NCBI GenBank assembly: GCA_964535295.1 | Contig: CAZHUW010000032.1 | Location: 1-22,973 of the forward strand | Direction of reading: 5' to 3' | DNA: 22,973 bases | Source of the DNA: SB21 sp964535295 | GTDB lineage: Bacteria; CLD3; SB21 | Shown here: positions 7,177-15,481 of the stretch, in pieces | Layout: each line of letters opens with the position of its first letter | Numbering within the stretch: position 1 is the stretch's first letter | Made by a program: the position numbers and the translations under genes | The notes under the pieces: model-generated | What the model saw: only the letters and a program-made list of their open reading frames with translations | The model's database searches: none | Told to the model about the DNA's origin: nothing

Positions 7177-9675
7177 ATGAAATCATTTTGCCTTTTTTTT
7201 ACCGGAGGTTTGTTCTGTCTCAACCTTCTTTTGGAGCCACTGTATGCTCAGCTAAATTCCAATCCGGACGCCGCGCAGATACAAGCGGCGATGAAAAAAC
7301 TGAACGTCCTCGGCAGCGTATTATATATTGCGGCGCATCCGGACGATGAAAATACGGCTGTACTCGCCTATTGCGCCAATCATCGATATTTGCGAACGGG
7401 TTATCTCGCGCTCACCCGAGGCGACGGCGGACAGAACCTGATCGGAAGCGAACAAAGCGAACTATTAGGCATCATCCGGACGCAGGAATTACTTGCCGCC
7501 CGGAGGATCGATGGCGCGGAACAATTTTTTACCCGTGCGATCGATTTTGGTTATACCAAATCGCCGGAAGAGACCTTTAACTTTTGGGACAGGCAGAAAG
7601 TTCTATCCGATGTCGTGTGGATCATTCGTAATTTCAAACCGGATGTGATCATCACGCGTTTTCCTTCGACTGGGGAAGGCGGGCATGGACAGCACACGGC
7701 TTCAGCAATTCTTGCACAGGAAGCATTCCCTCTTGCCGGCGATCCTACTCAATTTCCTGAACAACTCAAATACGTCGATGTCTGGCAGCCTAAACGCATC
7801 TATTGGAACGCCTGGCCCGCCGCCCTGCAGGAAAAAAAGGCAGACCTAAACAAGGTTGGCCGCATTGATGTTGGAGATTACGATCCTCTGTTGGGCAAGT
7901 CATACACAGAATTAGCCGCGGAAAGCCGCAGTATGCATAAAAGCCAGGGATTCGGTGTGAGCGGCCAGCGCGCGGAAAATATCAATTATTTTGATCTGAC
8001 CAAAGGAGAGCCTGCGTCAACCGATCTTTTTGACGGGATCGATGTCAGCTGGAACCGTGTCAAAGGCGGCGAAAAGATCGGCCGGATCATGGAAGAGATC
8101 TTAAAAGCTTACGAGCCAGAGAATCCTTCCGCGTCGATCCCTTTGCTGTTGAACGCCTATAAAGAAATGAAAACGCTCCCGGAAAATATCTGGGTCCGGC
8201 AGAAGCTGGATGAACTGGCGCAGATCATTCGCTGGTGCGCGGGCATCTGGATGGAAGTGATCGCCGACGACTATGCGGCATCGCCAGGAAGTGAGATCAA
8301 ACTTACCGCCGGCATCATCAACCGTTCTCCTTATCCTGTGATGCTCGAAAAAGTTTCATTTCCGTATGGAACAAAAGATACGCTTGGTATATCCGAATTA
8401 AAAAAGGGCAAGCTTGTACGAACTTCGGCAGCAATCATGATCTCTTCAGATGCCGCGATCTCACAACCCTATTGGCTCAACAAAAAACCCGCCAAGGGTA
8501 TGTTTGAAGTGGATGAACAGAATCTTATCGGCATGCCGAAAAATAAACCTGCTCTGAATGTAGAGTTCTTATTAAAATTCAATGGCGAACAGATCGTATA
8601 TTCCATACCGGCCCTCTACCGCTGGACCGACCCGGTCAAAGGAGAGCTTTACCGGCCAATCGCGATCATTCCTGCCGTGTCGATCAATTTGGATGAAAAG
8701 GTCTTCTTATTTTCCGGCAATGATGCAAAAGCCGTCACGTTGACCCTTAAAAGCGGCAGGCCCGGCATCGGCGGCGATCTGAAGCTGCAACTTCCCGATG
8801 GCTGGAAATCTACCCCAGAAAAAATTTCATTTATCCTGGTAAACAAATATGATGAAACGAAAGTGACTTTTTCTGTCACGCCGCCGTCCTCAGCAGCGGA
8901 AGGATACCTCATCGCCGAGGCATCCGTGGATGGAAAAAATTATTCCCATAGTATCCAGACGATACAATACGACCACATACCAACACAAACATTATTTCCC
9001 GATGCACGCGCGAAGCTGGTTCGTCTTGACATCCAGACCCGCGCGCAGAACGTCGGCTACATCATGGGCTCCGGCGACCTTATTCCCGAATATCTCAGCC
9101 AGTTAGGTATCCGTGTTACACTGCTGAGCGATGACGATCTGGAACGCGGGCAATTCGAAGGTTTTGACGCCATCGTGGCCGGCATTCGTGCCTACAATAC
9201 GAGAAATCGGCTTAAATTTGCGCAGGAAAAATTGATGAAGTATATCGAGAATGGAGGCACTTATATAGTACAATATAATACCCCGCGCGGAATGGCAACG
9301 GAGAATCCGGGCCCGTATCCTTTTAAGATTTCGAATGACAGAGTTACCGAAGAAGATGCGGCAGTTAAAATCACTTTACCCGATCATGGGCTGGTCAGGT
9401 TTCCTAATACAATCTCGGAACAGGATTTTTCAGGATGGGTGCAGGAACGCGGACTTTATTTTGCCAATTCATGGGATCCAAAATACGAGACTGTTTTTTC
9501 CTCGCACGATCAGGGCGGAAATGAACTGACGGGGGGAACTTTGTTCGGACGTTACGGTAAAGGGGTCTTTGTTTATACCGGTTACGCCTGGTTCCGTCAG
9601 ATTCCTGCCGGAATTCCGGGTGCGTACAAGTTGTTTCTCAATATGCTTTCGTCCGGCAAAAACACAGGAAAGTAA
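7177..9675 (+). CDS. Secreted PIG-L (LmbE-like) deacetylase with large C-terminal domains
   Basis: An 832-aa protein. Residues 1-24 form a signal peptide ending near LYAQ. Residues about 45-260 are a PIG-L/LmbE zinc-dependent N-acetyl-sugar deacetylase: AHPDDE at 53-58 (H54, D57 as ligands, D56 as catalytic base) and HGQH at 170-173 with H173 as a third ligand. The middle (about 350-600) is beta-rich and resembles an Ig/NPCBM-like wall-binding region. Residues about 605-825 look like a Rossmann-type amidotransferase/ThuA-like module (GYIMGSGDLIPEYLSQLGI, then FDAIVAGIRAYN and ENGGTYIVQYN). Inference: an exported enzyme removing acetyl groups from amino-sugar glycans or glycoconjugates, outside the cytoplasm. 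Such long three-part versions are seen in Bacteroidota-like genomes. A terminator hairpin follows at once. Confidence 0.88.
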   Translation: MKSFCLFFTGGLFCLNLLLEPLYAQLNSNPDAAQIQAAMKKLNVLGSVLYIAAHPDDENTAVLAYCANHRYLRTGYLALTRGDGGQNLIGSEQSELLGIIRTQELLAARRIDGAEQFFTRAIDFGYTKSPEETFNFWDRQKVLSDVVWIIRNFKPDVIITRFPSTGEGGHGQHTASAILAQEAFPLAGDPTQFPEQLKYVDVWQPKRIYWNAWPAALQEKKADLNKVGRIDVGDYDPLLGKSYTELAAESRSMHKSQGFGVSGQRAENINYFDLTKGEPASTDLFDGIDVSWNRVKGGEKIGRIMEEILKAYEPENPSASIPLLLNAYKEMKTLPENIWVRQKLDELAQIIRWCAGIWMEVIADDYAASPGSEIKLTAGIINRSPYPVMLEKVSFPYGTKDTLGISELKKGKLVRTSAAIMISSDAAISQPYWLNKKPAKGMFEVDEQNLIGMPKNKPALNVEFLLKFNGEQIVYSIPALYRWTDPVKGELYRPIAIIPAVSINLDEKVFLFSGNDAKAVTLTLKSGRPGIGGDLKLQLPDGWKSTPEKISFILVNKYDETKVTFSVTPPSSAAEGYLIAEASVDGKNYSHSIQTIQYDHIPTQTLFPDARAKLVRLDIQTRAQNVGYIMGSGDLIPEYLSQLGIRVTLLSDDDLERGQFEGFDAIVAGIRAYNTRNRLKFAQEKLMKYIENGGTYIVQYNTPRGMATENPGPYPFKISNDRVTEEDAAVKITLPDHGLVRFPNTISEQDFSGWVQERGLYFANSWDPKYETVFSSHDQGGNELTGGTLFGRYGKGVFVYTGYAWFRQIPAGIPGAYKLFLNMLSSGKNTGK

Positions 9676-9681
9676 GAAAGC

Positions 9682-9719
9682 AAAAAAGCCCGCGGGCAAT
9701 CGTTCCCGCAGGCCTTTTT
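9682..9719. terminator. Bidirectional terminator between convergent genes
   Basis: Stem GCC-C-GCGGG (9688-9696) / CCCGC-A-GGC (9705-9713) with an 8-nt loop, preceded by six A and followed by five T. On the minus strand the single mismatch becomes a U-G wobble, so it works both for the deacetylase gene (plus) and for the DUF2911 operon (minus). Confidence 0.85.
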
Positions 9720-9740
9720 GGTCTTTTTCCGCTGGCCAGA

Positions 9741-10835
9741 TTATTTATTGTCTTTTAAATTTTTCAGAATATCCTCGATCCGCTTTTTGCTAGGCTCATC
9801 TTTGGCCAATTTAAGTGCCTTGGTATAATTGTCGATCCCGCCTTTTTTATCGCCGGTTTGCACGAGCGCTTCGCCAAGGCTGTCATACACATTTGATGAC
9901 TCGGGATATTTTTTCACGTTTGCCTTAAAAACTTCAATGGCCTCTTTTTCTTTCTTTTGGCCGAGTAAAGCATACCCGTAAGTATTCAGGTCAGCCTCAT
10001 TCGCAGTTTCAAGAGCTGTTTTTCGCAGCGCTTCGGCATCCTGAAGCTTGCCTTGTTTTTCCAGTATAGCCGCTTTGGTGAATTGAGAAGCAGCACCGCC
10101 GCCGTAAGCAAATGCCCGATCCGCCCAGGCAGCGGCCTGGTCCAGCGCGATATTATTCTGCAGGCAGTAATTCGCCGCACGGGCAAGCATCACACCGCTG
10201 AACGCATTCCGGTTGCGTAATTGCTTTTTCAGACTCTCAACTACGATCGACGGCGTGTCAAAGGTAATGGCGAAAGGAACTTTCATTTTTTCCCATCGGA
10301 GGTAGGCCGTGGTCTTTGTGTTATTGGTGTTGTCAAATCCATAGGTCAACCGATCCTGCGATTCGCTTACGGTCACCGGCTTTACGGTCACACGCAATGC
10401 ATCTTCAGATTCTTCGTAGAAGAAATGGCCCCAGGACGTGGAATTCTTGCTGAATATAATGGTCCATTGATCCGGCTGTACGATCATGAAAAGTCCGTAC
10501 GTTCCGGCAGGGATGGCCTTTCCTTCAACCTGCGCGTCATGAGAAAATGTTATGGTTGTATTCTCATTGGCACCGGCGCGCCACGGAGTTGGCCTGCCGT
10601 GACCGAAAGGATTATTTGGATCCATGCCAAAAGGTACCAATTTACCCCAAACCTCGCGGCCGTTGATCGCCGGGCTGTGGTAACTGATCTTCACTTTAGA
10701 AATACCGACCTCTTGCATGACCATAGCCGCCGGACTTGCATCCGGCATGATCAGCAATTCTTGCGACGACACGCCAGATATACCCAGTACTGTGAGCATG
10801 ACGGCGAACCATGCGGTTTGTGTTATGCGTTTCAT
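9741..10835 (-). CDS. Secreted DUF2911 protein with C-terminal TPR repeats
   Basis: A 364-aa protein. Signal peptide at residues 1-24 (LTVLGISGVSSQ). The DUF2911 domain covers about 28-195: WGKLVPFG at 63-70, RAGANENTT at 86-94, GTYGLFMI at 111-118 and a DALRVTVKP stretch. Compared with its two neighbours it has a 12-15 residue insertion (GMDPNNPFGHGRPTP) before RAGANENTT. The C-terminal 160 residues contain tetratricopeptide-like repeats (for example EAIEVFKANVKKYPESSNVYDSLGEALVQTGDKK). The ATG at 10835 has AAGGAGG just upstream; the in-frame TTG at 10850 would overlap that site and is rejected. DUF2911 function is unknown; export suggests an envelope role. It is the last gene of a three-gene minus-strand unit, 53 bp after the YciI-like gene. 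Confidence 0.9.
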   Translation of the reverse strand: MKRITQTAWFAVMLTVLGISGVSSQELLIMPDASPAAMVMQEVGISKVKISYHSPAINGREVWGKLVPFGMDPNNPFGHGRPTPWRAGANENTTITFSHDAQVEGKAIPAGTYGLFMIVQPDQWTIIFSKNSTSWGHFFYEESEDALRVTVKPVTVSESQDRLTYGFDNTNNTKTTAYLRWEKMKVPFAITFDTPSIVVESLKKQLRNRNAFSGVMLARAANYCLQNNIALDQAAAWADRAFAYGGGAASQFTKAAILEKQGKLQDAEALRKTALETANEADLNTYGYALLGQKKEKEAIEVFKANVKKYPESSNVYDSLGEALVQTGDKKGGIDNYTKALKLAKDEPSKKRIEDILKNLKDNK

Positions 10836-10840
10836 TTTTT

Positions 10841-10847
10841 CCTCCTT
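10841..10847 (-). promoter_or_regulatory. Ribosome binding site fixing the start of the DUF2911-TPR gene
   Basis: AAGGAGG (read on the minus strand) is 5 nt before the ATG at 10835 and excludes the upstream in-frame TTG at 10850. Confidence 0.8.
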
Positions 10848-10888
10848 CAATGGATACTTATGAATGAATTAGTTATTAATATAGAAAC

Positions 10889-11296
10889 TCATTTCGTCGA
10901 CATGGCAACCAACCATGGCCTGACGGATACTTTGAGCAATCCTGCTTTGACTGCCGGATCTGCATTCGCAATTTTTTCCGCTTCTTCTTTGGTTCCGTCA
11001 AAAACCATCATTCCGCCGGAATTGTCAAGGAACGGGCCGCCTTCAACAAGCTTCTTACTCTCCAAAAAAGTAGCCATGTAATTAATGTGTTCCATCACGC
11101 CGGGCTGTTCCTGGAATGATAAACTGTCAACCCATTTTATACCCGGAGTATGAAAGATCACATGATACACAGGCCGTTTTCCGGCCTGATTTTCAGCCGT
11201 CATAGTCTGAGATCTTCCGGAGGTCAAAATACCTGCCAGCAAAATAACCGATAGAATTAAAATTACTTTATTCACGTTAGTCAGCGTTCTCAACAT
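10889..11296 (-). CDS. Secreted YciI-like (YCII-related) protein
   Basis: A 135-aa protein (128 aa from the second start) with a hydrophobic export signal (VILILSVILLAGILTSGRSQ) and a YciI-like dimeric alpha-beta-barrel domain: HVIFHTPGIKW, then HINYMATFLESKKLVEGGPFLDNSGGMMVFDG and EEAEKIANADPAVKAGLLKVSVRPW. YciI-like proteins are usually cytoplasmic, so the signal is a variation. Two starts are possible: ATG at 11296, which overlaps the preceding DUF2911 gene by 20 nt, and GTG at 11275, one base after that gene's stop codon (TAAcGTG) and giving a cleaner signal peptide. Neither has a strong ribosome binding site, which points to translational coupling with the upstream gene. The reaction is unknown. 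Confidence 0.82.
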   Translation of the reverse strand: MLRTLTNVNKVILILSVILLAGILTSGRSQTMTAENQAGKRPVYHVIFHTPGIKWVDSLSFQEQPGVMEHINYMATFLESKKLVEGGPFLDNSGGMMVFDGTKEEAEKIANADPAVKAGLLKVSVRPWLVAMSTK

Positions 11297-11819
11297 TGAA
11301 TGCTATCTTCAGTTTTTCCCAGGCCAGAACAACTCTTGCTTTATTGTTCTCTTTACCGATTGTGAAACTTAATCGTTCCTGGAATTCGCTCGGCTGCGGT
11401 TTGACCGTGATCCGAAGTGCATCATTTTCCTGTTTATAGCTGAAACTGCCCCAAGCCTTGGAATCGTTGCTGAAAATAATGAGCCAGTCGTTTTGTGAAG
11501 GAATGGAGTGAAGTCCGTAGGTTCCTGCCGCCAGTTTTTTCCCTTCGATCTTGACCGATTTCGAAAAAGTGACCGTTGTATTCTCATTCGCACCCGTGCG
11601 CCATATTTTATCGTAGGGAACAAGCTGTCCCCATATGGCGCGTCCTTTGACTGCCGGGCTGGAATAGTTGATTGTGATCTCATTACCGTTTAGCGTGAAA
11701 GACGCTTTTGCTGGCGGGCTGGGGCGTTCTTTGTCCTGTCCACGGGCATTGCTCTGGATCAGGAATAAGGTGCACAATACGAATCCGAACCAAAGCCTGA
11801 AACTTGTTAAACCTTTCAT
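11277..11819 (-). CDS. Secreted single-domain DUF2911 protein
   Basis: A 180-aa protein made of a signal peptide (1-27, LCTLFLIQSNARGQ) and one DUF2911 domain: WGQLVPYD at 63-70, RTGANENTT at 74-82, AAGTYGLHSIP at 97-107, then DALRITVKPQ and LAWEKLKIAF. It is the minimal form of the family in this window, lacking the TPR tail of its paralogue at 9741. The frame is open upstream to 11918, but the ATG at 11819 carries AGAGGAG at the right distance and begins the signal peptide. It is the first gene of an apparent operon with the YciI-like and DUF2911-TPR genes, and lies just downstream of a minus-strand terminator at 11917-11949. Function unknown. Confidence 0.88.
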   Translation of the reverse strand: MKGLTSFRLWFGFVLCTLFLIQSNARGQDKERPSPPAKASFTLNGNEITINYSSPAVKGRAIWGQLVPYDKIWRTGANENTTVTFSKSVKIEGKKLAAGTYGLHSIPSQNDWLIIFSNDSKAWGSFSYKQENDALRITVKPQPSEFQERLSFTIGKENNKARVVLAWEKLKIAFNVENAD

Positions 11820-11916
11820 ATAACTCCTCTTCATTTGGCATGAAAATTTTGAATGGCGATTCAGAATTGAATTTAACGAACGGCTAAGTCTACGCCCAAG
11901 CCATTCGATTTGTTGC

Positions 11917-11949
11917 AAAAAAAAAGCATATATACCCTCGTATATATGC
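11917..11949 (-). terminator. Intrinsic terminator after the third DUF2911 gene
   Basis: Perfect 9-bp stem GCATATATA (11926-11934) / TATATATGC (11941-11949) with a 6-nt loop, followed on the minus strand by nine T (A run at 11917-11925). It separates the gene at 11974-12962 from the operon starting at 11819. Confidence 0.9.
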
Positions 11950-11973
11950 TTTTGACCCGTTTGGGTTATGCTT

Positions 11974-12962
11974 TTATTTCTTTTTCTTCCATTCGGCCAG
12001 CATGTCTTCCGTCACTTTCAGGTTAAACGGAGGTTCGGGCAACCCTTTGGCGAATTGGATCGCCTTTTCCATGGTTTTGATGGCATCCGGCATTTTGTTG
12101 AATTTAGCCAGNNNNNNNNNNNNNNNNNNNNNNNNNNNNNNNNNNNNNNNNNNNNNNNNNNNNNNNNNNNNNNNNNNNNNNNNNNNNNNNNNNNNNNNNN
12201 NNNNNNNNNNNGGATCGCCTTTTCCATGGTTTTGATGGCATCCGGCATTTTGTTGAATTTAGCCAGGAGCATCGCTTTGACCCTGACATTGGAATAATTT
12301 TCTTTGATCGAAATAGATATATCGATCCATTTCATCGCTTCGTCAAGATTGATATCGTTTTCCAGGCAATAATTGGCCGCCTGCATCGTAGCCTGCCATC
12401 CAATCGCCGAGCGCGCCTTTGCCAGGGTCAATGCCTGTGTTTCAACCTCAACTTTAAATGCAATTTTTACTTTCTCCCATTGCAGAACGACCATGGTCGA
12501 ATTATCCGTAATGTCCGCAAAAGAGAACTGCATTCGTTCCGTAAAATCTCCCGACTGCGGTTTGACTTTAAAACGCAGCGCGTCATTCTCCGGTTTGTAA
12601 TTGAACGCGCCCCAGAGCTTGGCGTCTTTGCTCAGGATAACCGTCCATTCGTCCGCGCCGGGTATGGTCTGAAGTCCGTAAGTGCCGGGAGCTAACTTCG
12701 TTCCTTCGATCTTCACCGTATCGCTGAAGGTGATCGTGGTGTTTTCATTCGCACCCGTTCGCCAAACTTCGTTATACGGAACCAGTTTGCCCCAGATATC
12801 TCTGCCTTTCACGCCGGGGCGTGAATAAGCGATCGACAATTCAGTAATTCCGACCGTCTGGGTTACCGTTGATTTCGGGCTGGGCCGCGGTATGGACATT
12901 TGCTGCGCATTCAGCTCTGAGACCAACACAAAAGCCACTACGGCCATGAGTAAGTTTCGCAT
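11974..12962 (-). CDS. Secreted DUF2911 protein interrupted by an assembly gap
   Basis: The frame starts at 12962 (AAGGAG site 7-8 nt upstream) and encodes a signal peptide (1-19, ending LNAQ) and a DUF2911 domain with GKLVPYNE at 58-65 and RTGANENTT at 68-76, then a helical tail similar to the first TPR of the paralogue (AANYCLENDINLDEAMKWID). Inside the tail is a run of 100 N (12112-12211) with the same 55 bp on both sides. Removing the N run and one copy (155 bp) leaves 834 bp, an exact 278 codons, whose end reads KGLPEPPFNLKVTEDMLAEW plus four Lys and a TAA at 11974-11976. So the gene is intact, 277 aa, and the apparent frame change is artificial. Confidence 0.88.
12057..12266. other. Scaffold gap with exact 55-bp duplicated contig ends
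   Basis: Positions 12057-12111 and 12212-12266 are identical over 55 bp and enclose exactly 100 N. The length equals a common assembly k-mer, so two contigs that overlap were joined by a placeholder gap instead of being merged. The coding frame closes when the duplication is collapsed. Confidence 0.93.
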
Positions 12963-13117
12963 GCTGCTTCTCCTTGGGTTATGTTTAAGTGAACTGTTTT
13001 TCTTGAATGATGAACAAGCTTAACAAAACTTTTTCGAAAAGGCAACTTTTTTGCTGTTATTACTCGCTGAATTGTAGTAAAATTTATTCAAGATCAGAGT
13101 CTTTAAAAAACCACCAT

Positions 13118-13795
13118 ATGCTGACAGCATTACTTGTCGGAGCCAGCGGGCTCATTGGGCGTTCCTGCCTAGATATCCTTTTGCAGGATTCCTATTATTC
13201 AAGAGTGACGATCTTCGTCCGAAAACTTTTACCCCTACAACATCCGAAGTTGCAACAACAGCTGGTTGATTTCGATCAACTGGAATATCACGCCCACCTG
13301 ATCAAAGCCGACCACGTTTTCTGTTGTCTCGGCACCACGATAAAACAAGCCGGATCGCAGGATGCTTTTTACAAGGTTGATTTTACCTATCCGTATAATA
13401 TTGCAACGATCTCATCACGCAACGGCGTAGGACAATTTCTGATTGTCACGTCGCTCGGCGCTTCTTCAAAATCCGGCGTTTTTTATAATCGGGTGAAAGG
13501 CAATGTCGAAGAAGCCGTTTCAGGACTGAAATTCAGTGCCATTCATATCTTCCGCCCGTCTCTGTTGCTGGGAAACCGCGACGAGTTCAGGCTTGGCGAA
13601 AAGATCGCCATGTTCCTGTTCAGGATCTTCGGCTTCATTCTGATCGGACGCTGGCGGAAATACCGGGCGATACGCGCATCCGTTGTAGCCGAAGCAATGG
13701 TCACCATGGCCAAACTCGATCTGCAGGGCAAGCGCACCTACGAATCCGATGTGATCCAGGCTGTTTATGACGAAAAAATGAAAACGAAAACATAA
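13118..13795 (+). CDS. NAD(P)-binding epimerase/HTATIP2-like oxidoreductase
   Basis: A 225-aa atypical short-chain dehydrogenase/NAD(P)H-binding protein. The Rossmann motif GASGLIG follows the first beta strand (LTALLVGASGLIG, residues 2-14). DHVFCCLGTTIKQAGS and FLIVTSLGASSKSGVFYNRVKGNVEE match the TIP30/HTATIP2 group, with Y and K of a YxxxK-like NRVKG segment, and FRPSLLLGNR follows. Inference: cytoplasmic oxidoreductase or redox sensor of unknown substrate. The frame is open from an ATG at 13007, but the 37 extra residues are unlike the family and the Rossmann strand starts at 13118. Neither start has a good ribosome binding site, so the start is less certain. The 155 bp to 12962 is a shared divergent promoter region. 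Confidence 0.8.
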   Translation: MLTALLVGASGLIGRSCLDILLQDSYYSRVTIFVRKLLPLQHPKLQQQLVDFDQLEYHAHLIKADHVFCCLGTTIKQAGSQDAFYKVDFTYPYNIATISSRNGVGQFLIVTSLGASSKSGVFYNRVKGNVEEAVSGLKFSAIHIFRPSLLLGNRDEFRLGEKIAMFLFRIFGFILIGRWRKYRAIRASVVAEAMVTMAKLDLQGKRTYESDVIQAVYDEKMKTKT

Positions 13796-13827
13796 CCGTA
13801 TAGTACGTCAAGCATTTTTTTAGCGGC

Positions 13828-13850
13828 CTTTGCGCTCTTTGCGGTTAATT
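13828..13850. repeat. Short CTTTGCG direct repeat upstream of the beta-CASP gene
   Basis: CTTTGCG occurs at 13828-13834 and 13837-13843, followed by GTTAA. Strings of this kind recur between genes in many draft environmental genomes; a genome-wide count is needed to call it a repeat family here. Confidence 0.35.
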
Positions 13851-13876
13851 GTATTTATTAAAATCAGGAAAATATC

Positions 13877-15265
13877 ATGAACATACAATTTTGCGGAGCG
13901 GCACGAAGCGTCACCGGTTCCCAACATCTGCTGACCGTAGGCGGGAAAAAACTCCTGCTTGACTGCGGCCTGTTTCAGGGACACCGGGATGAAGCATTCA
14001 ATCGTAACCGGAATTTCCCGTTCGACCCGGCCGGTGTTGACGCGATGGTTCTGTCGCACGCGCATATCGATCACAGCGGCAATATTCCCAACCTGGTGGA
14101 ACAAGGATTCAGCGGAACGATCCACTGCACGACGCCGACCGTTGAACTCTGCAAGGTGATGCTTCAGGACTCGGCTTTTATTCAGGAACGCGACGTGGAA
14201 TTCATGAATAAGCGCTTAGCCAAAAAAGGCGAGATGCTGCGGGAACCATTGTATACGGTCAAACAGGCGCAGGCGTCGCTCGCCCATTTCAAAGGCATCG
14301 ATTACGGCAAAACGTTCGAACCTATCCCAAATGTGAAGGTTACATTTTTTAACGCGGGTCATATGTTCGGTTCCGCCATGCTGTTACTTGAGATCGTTGA
14401 AAAAGGAAAAACGTGGCGCGTCGGGTTCACCGGCGACCTCGGCCGAAAGAACCTGCCGATCATCGAAGATCCCGATCAGATCACTAACCTGGACGTCTTG
14501 ATCTCCGAAAGTACATACGGGAATAAACTTCATGACCCTGCTAAGGAAATTCAGGGCGACCGGGTGAGGGTTATCAAAGAAACCGTAAAGAAGAACGGCA
14601 AGATCATCATACCGGCATTCAGCGTGGAACGCACGCAGGAGATCGTATATCATCTTAATAAACTGTACGAGAATAAATTGGTTCCGGCCATTCCGGTCTT
14701 TGTTGACAGCCCGCTGGCAGTGAATGTGACAGAAGTATTCAAACAATTTCCCCGCTACTATGATGCGGAAGCGCAATACCTGCTGTCAAGAGACGACAAT
14801 CCGTTCATTTTTGAGGGCCTGCGTTACATCACCAAAGTTGACGATTCCAAGGCACTGAACGATCTTAAAGAACCTTGCATCATCATTTCCGCTTCCGGCA
14901 TGTGCGAAGCAGGGCGCATTCTGCATCATCTAGCCAACAATATTGAAAATGCAAATAACACGATCCTCATCGTGGGATTTATGGCACAACATACTCTGGG
15001 AAGAAAATTGGTAGACAAAATAAGTCCTGTGAAAATATTCGGCGAAGAGTATCAGGTCAATGCGCAAGTGGTCAAGCTCAATTCTTTCAGCGGACATGCA
15101 GATAAGAACGACCTGATGAATTTCGCTAAGAAAGTTGGAAAACAGGCGTCGGTATTCCTCGTTCACGGTGAAGAACCGCAAAGCCAGCCTTTTGCAGAAT
15201 CATTGCGCAGCGAAGGATTCAAAAGTGTGACCGTTCCCGATCGATTGGAAAAATTTGAATTGTGA
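13877..15265 (+). CDS. Beta-CASP metallo-beta-lactamase RNA-processing nuclease
   Basis: A 462-aa protein of the MBL-fold/beta-CASP family with the CPSF73-like RNA specificity domain. The zinc signature is SHAHIDHSG (H61, H63, D65, H66). Further ligands lie in NAGHMFGS (about residues 160-167) and the aspartate of GFTGDLG. The beta-CASP insertion runs from about 200 to 400 (IIPAFSVERTQE, SGMCEAGRI), and the C-terminal part carries GFMAQHTLGRKL and NSFSGHADKNDL with the family's distal histidine. Such proteins are cytoplasmic Zn-dependent endo/5'-exoribonucleases. The ATG has CAGGAAAA upstream. It is alone on the plus strand: repeats follow on the 3' side. A 6-bp stem (15273-15290) after the stop has no T-run. 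Confidence 0.94.
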   Translation: MNIQFCGAARSVTGSQHLLTVGGKKLLLDCGLFQGHRDEAFNRNRNFPFDPAGVDAMVLSHAHIDHSGNIPNLVEQGFSGTIHCTTPTVELCKVMLQDSAFIQERDVEFMNKRLAKKGEMLREPLYTVKQAQASLAHFKGIDYGKTFEPIPNVKVTFFNAGHMFGSAMLLLEIVEKGKTWRVGFTGDLGRKNLPIIEDPDQITNLDVLISESTYGNKLHDPAKEIQGDRVRVIKETVKKNGKIIIPAFSVERTQEIVYHLNKLYENKLVPAIPVFVDSPLAVNVTEVFKQFPRYYDAEAQYLLSRDDNPFIFEGLRYITKVDDSKALNDLKEPCIIISASGMCEAGRILHHLANNIENANNTILIVGFMAQHTLGRKLVDKISPVKIFGEEYQVNAQVVKLNSFSGHADKNDLMNFAKKVGKQASVFLVHGEEPQSQPFAESLRSEGFKSVTVPDRLEKFEL

Positions 15266-15300
15266 TTTATTCACCACTTAGAAGAGTGGTTCCTGTATTA

Positions 15301-15319
15301 TTCCCCTTTAGCAAAGGGG
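15301..15319 (+). repeat. REP-like palindrome, copy 1
   Basis: Degenerate copy of the palindrome: C4TTTAGCAAAG4 with 4-bp instead of 5-bp C/G runs, 36 bp after the beta-CASP gene. It has no second G5 block. Confidence 0.7.
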
Positions 15320-15384
15320 CCACAGATGAATAGAAGACCGAAACAGAAACATTACTTGATCCTAAAATAATATCACCGCACTAA

Positions 15385-15405
15385 TTCCCCCTTAGCAAAG
15401 GGGGT
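15385..15405 (+). repeat. REP-like palindrome, copy 2
   Basis: TTC5TTAGCAAAG5T, able to fold as a hairpin with CCCCCTT/AAGGGGG arms. The flank CACCGCACTAA before it resembles CACCCCACTAA before copy 3, so about 10 bp outside the palindrome are also repeated. Confidence 0.85.
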
Positions 15406-15481
15406 TATTGTTCTGGCATACATGTGATAAAATAGCAAAACTTAAATTGACCTAAATAAAATGATAAATGCACCCCACTAA

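Noticed and set aside
10221..11081. 286-aa open frame on the plus strand across the DUF2911-TPR and YciI-like genes
   Set aside because: It lies antisense to two well-supported genes, shows no domain and has no ribosome binding site.
11968..12297. Open frames reading through the N run on the plus strand
   Set aside because: They exist only because N codons are counted as open; the real gene is on the minus strand.
15273..15290. Stem ACCACT/AGTGGT after the beta-CASP gene as a terminator
   Set aside because: Short stem with no T-run after it.
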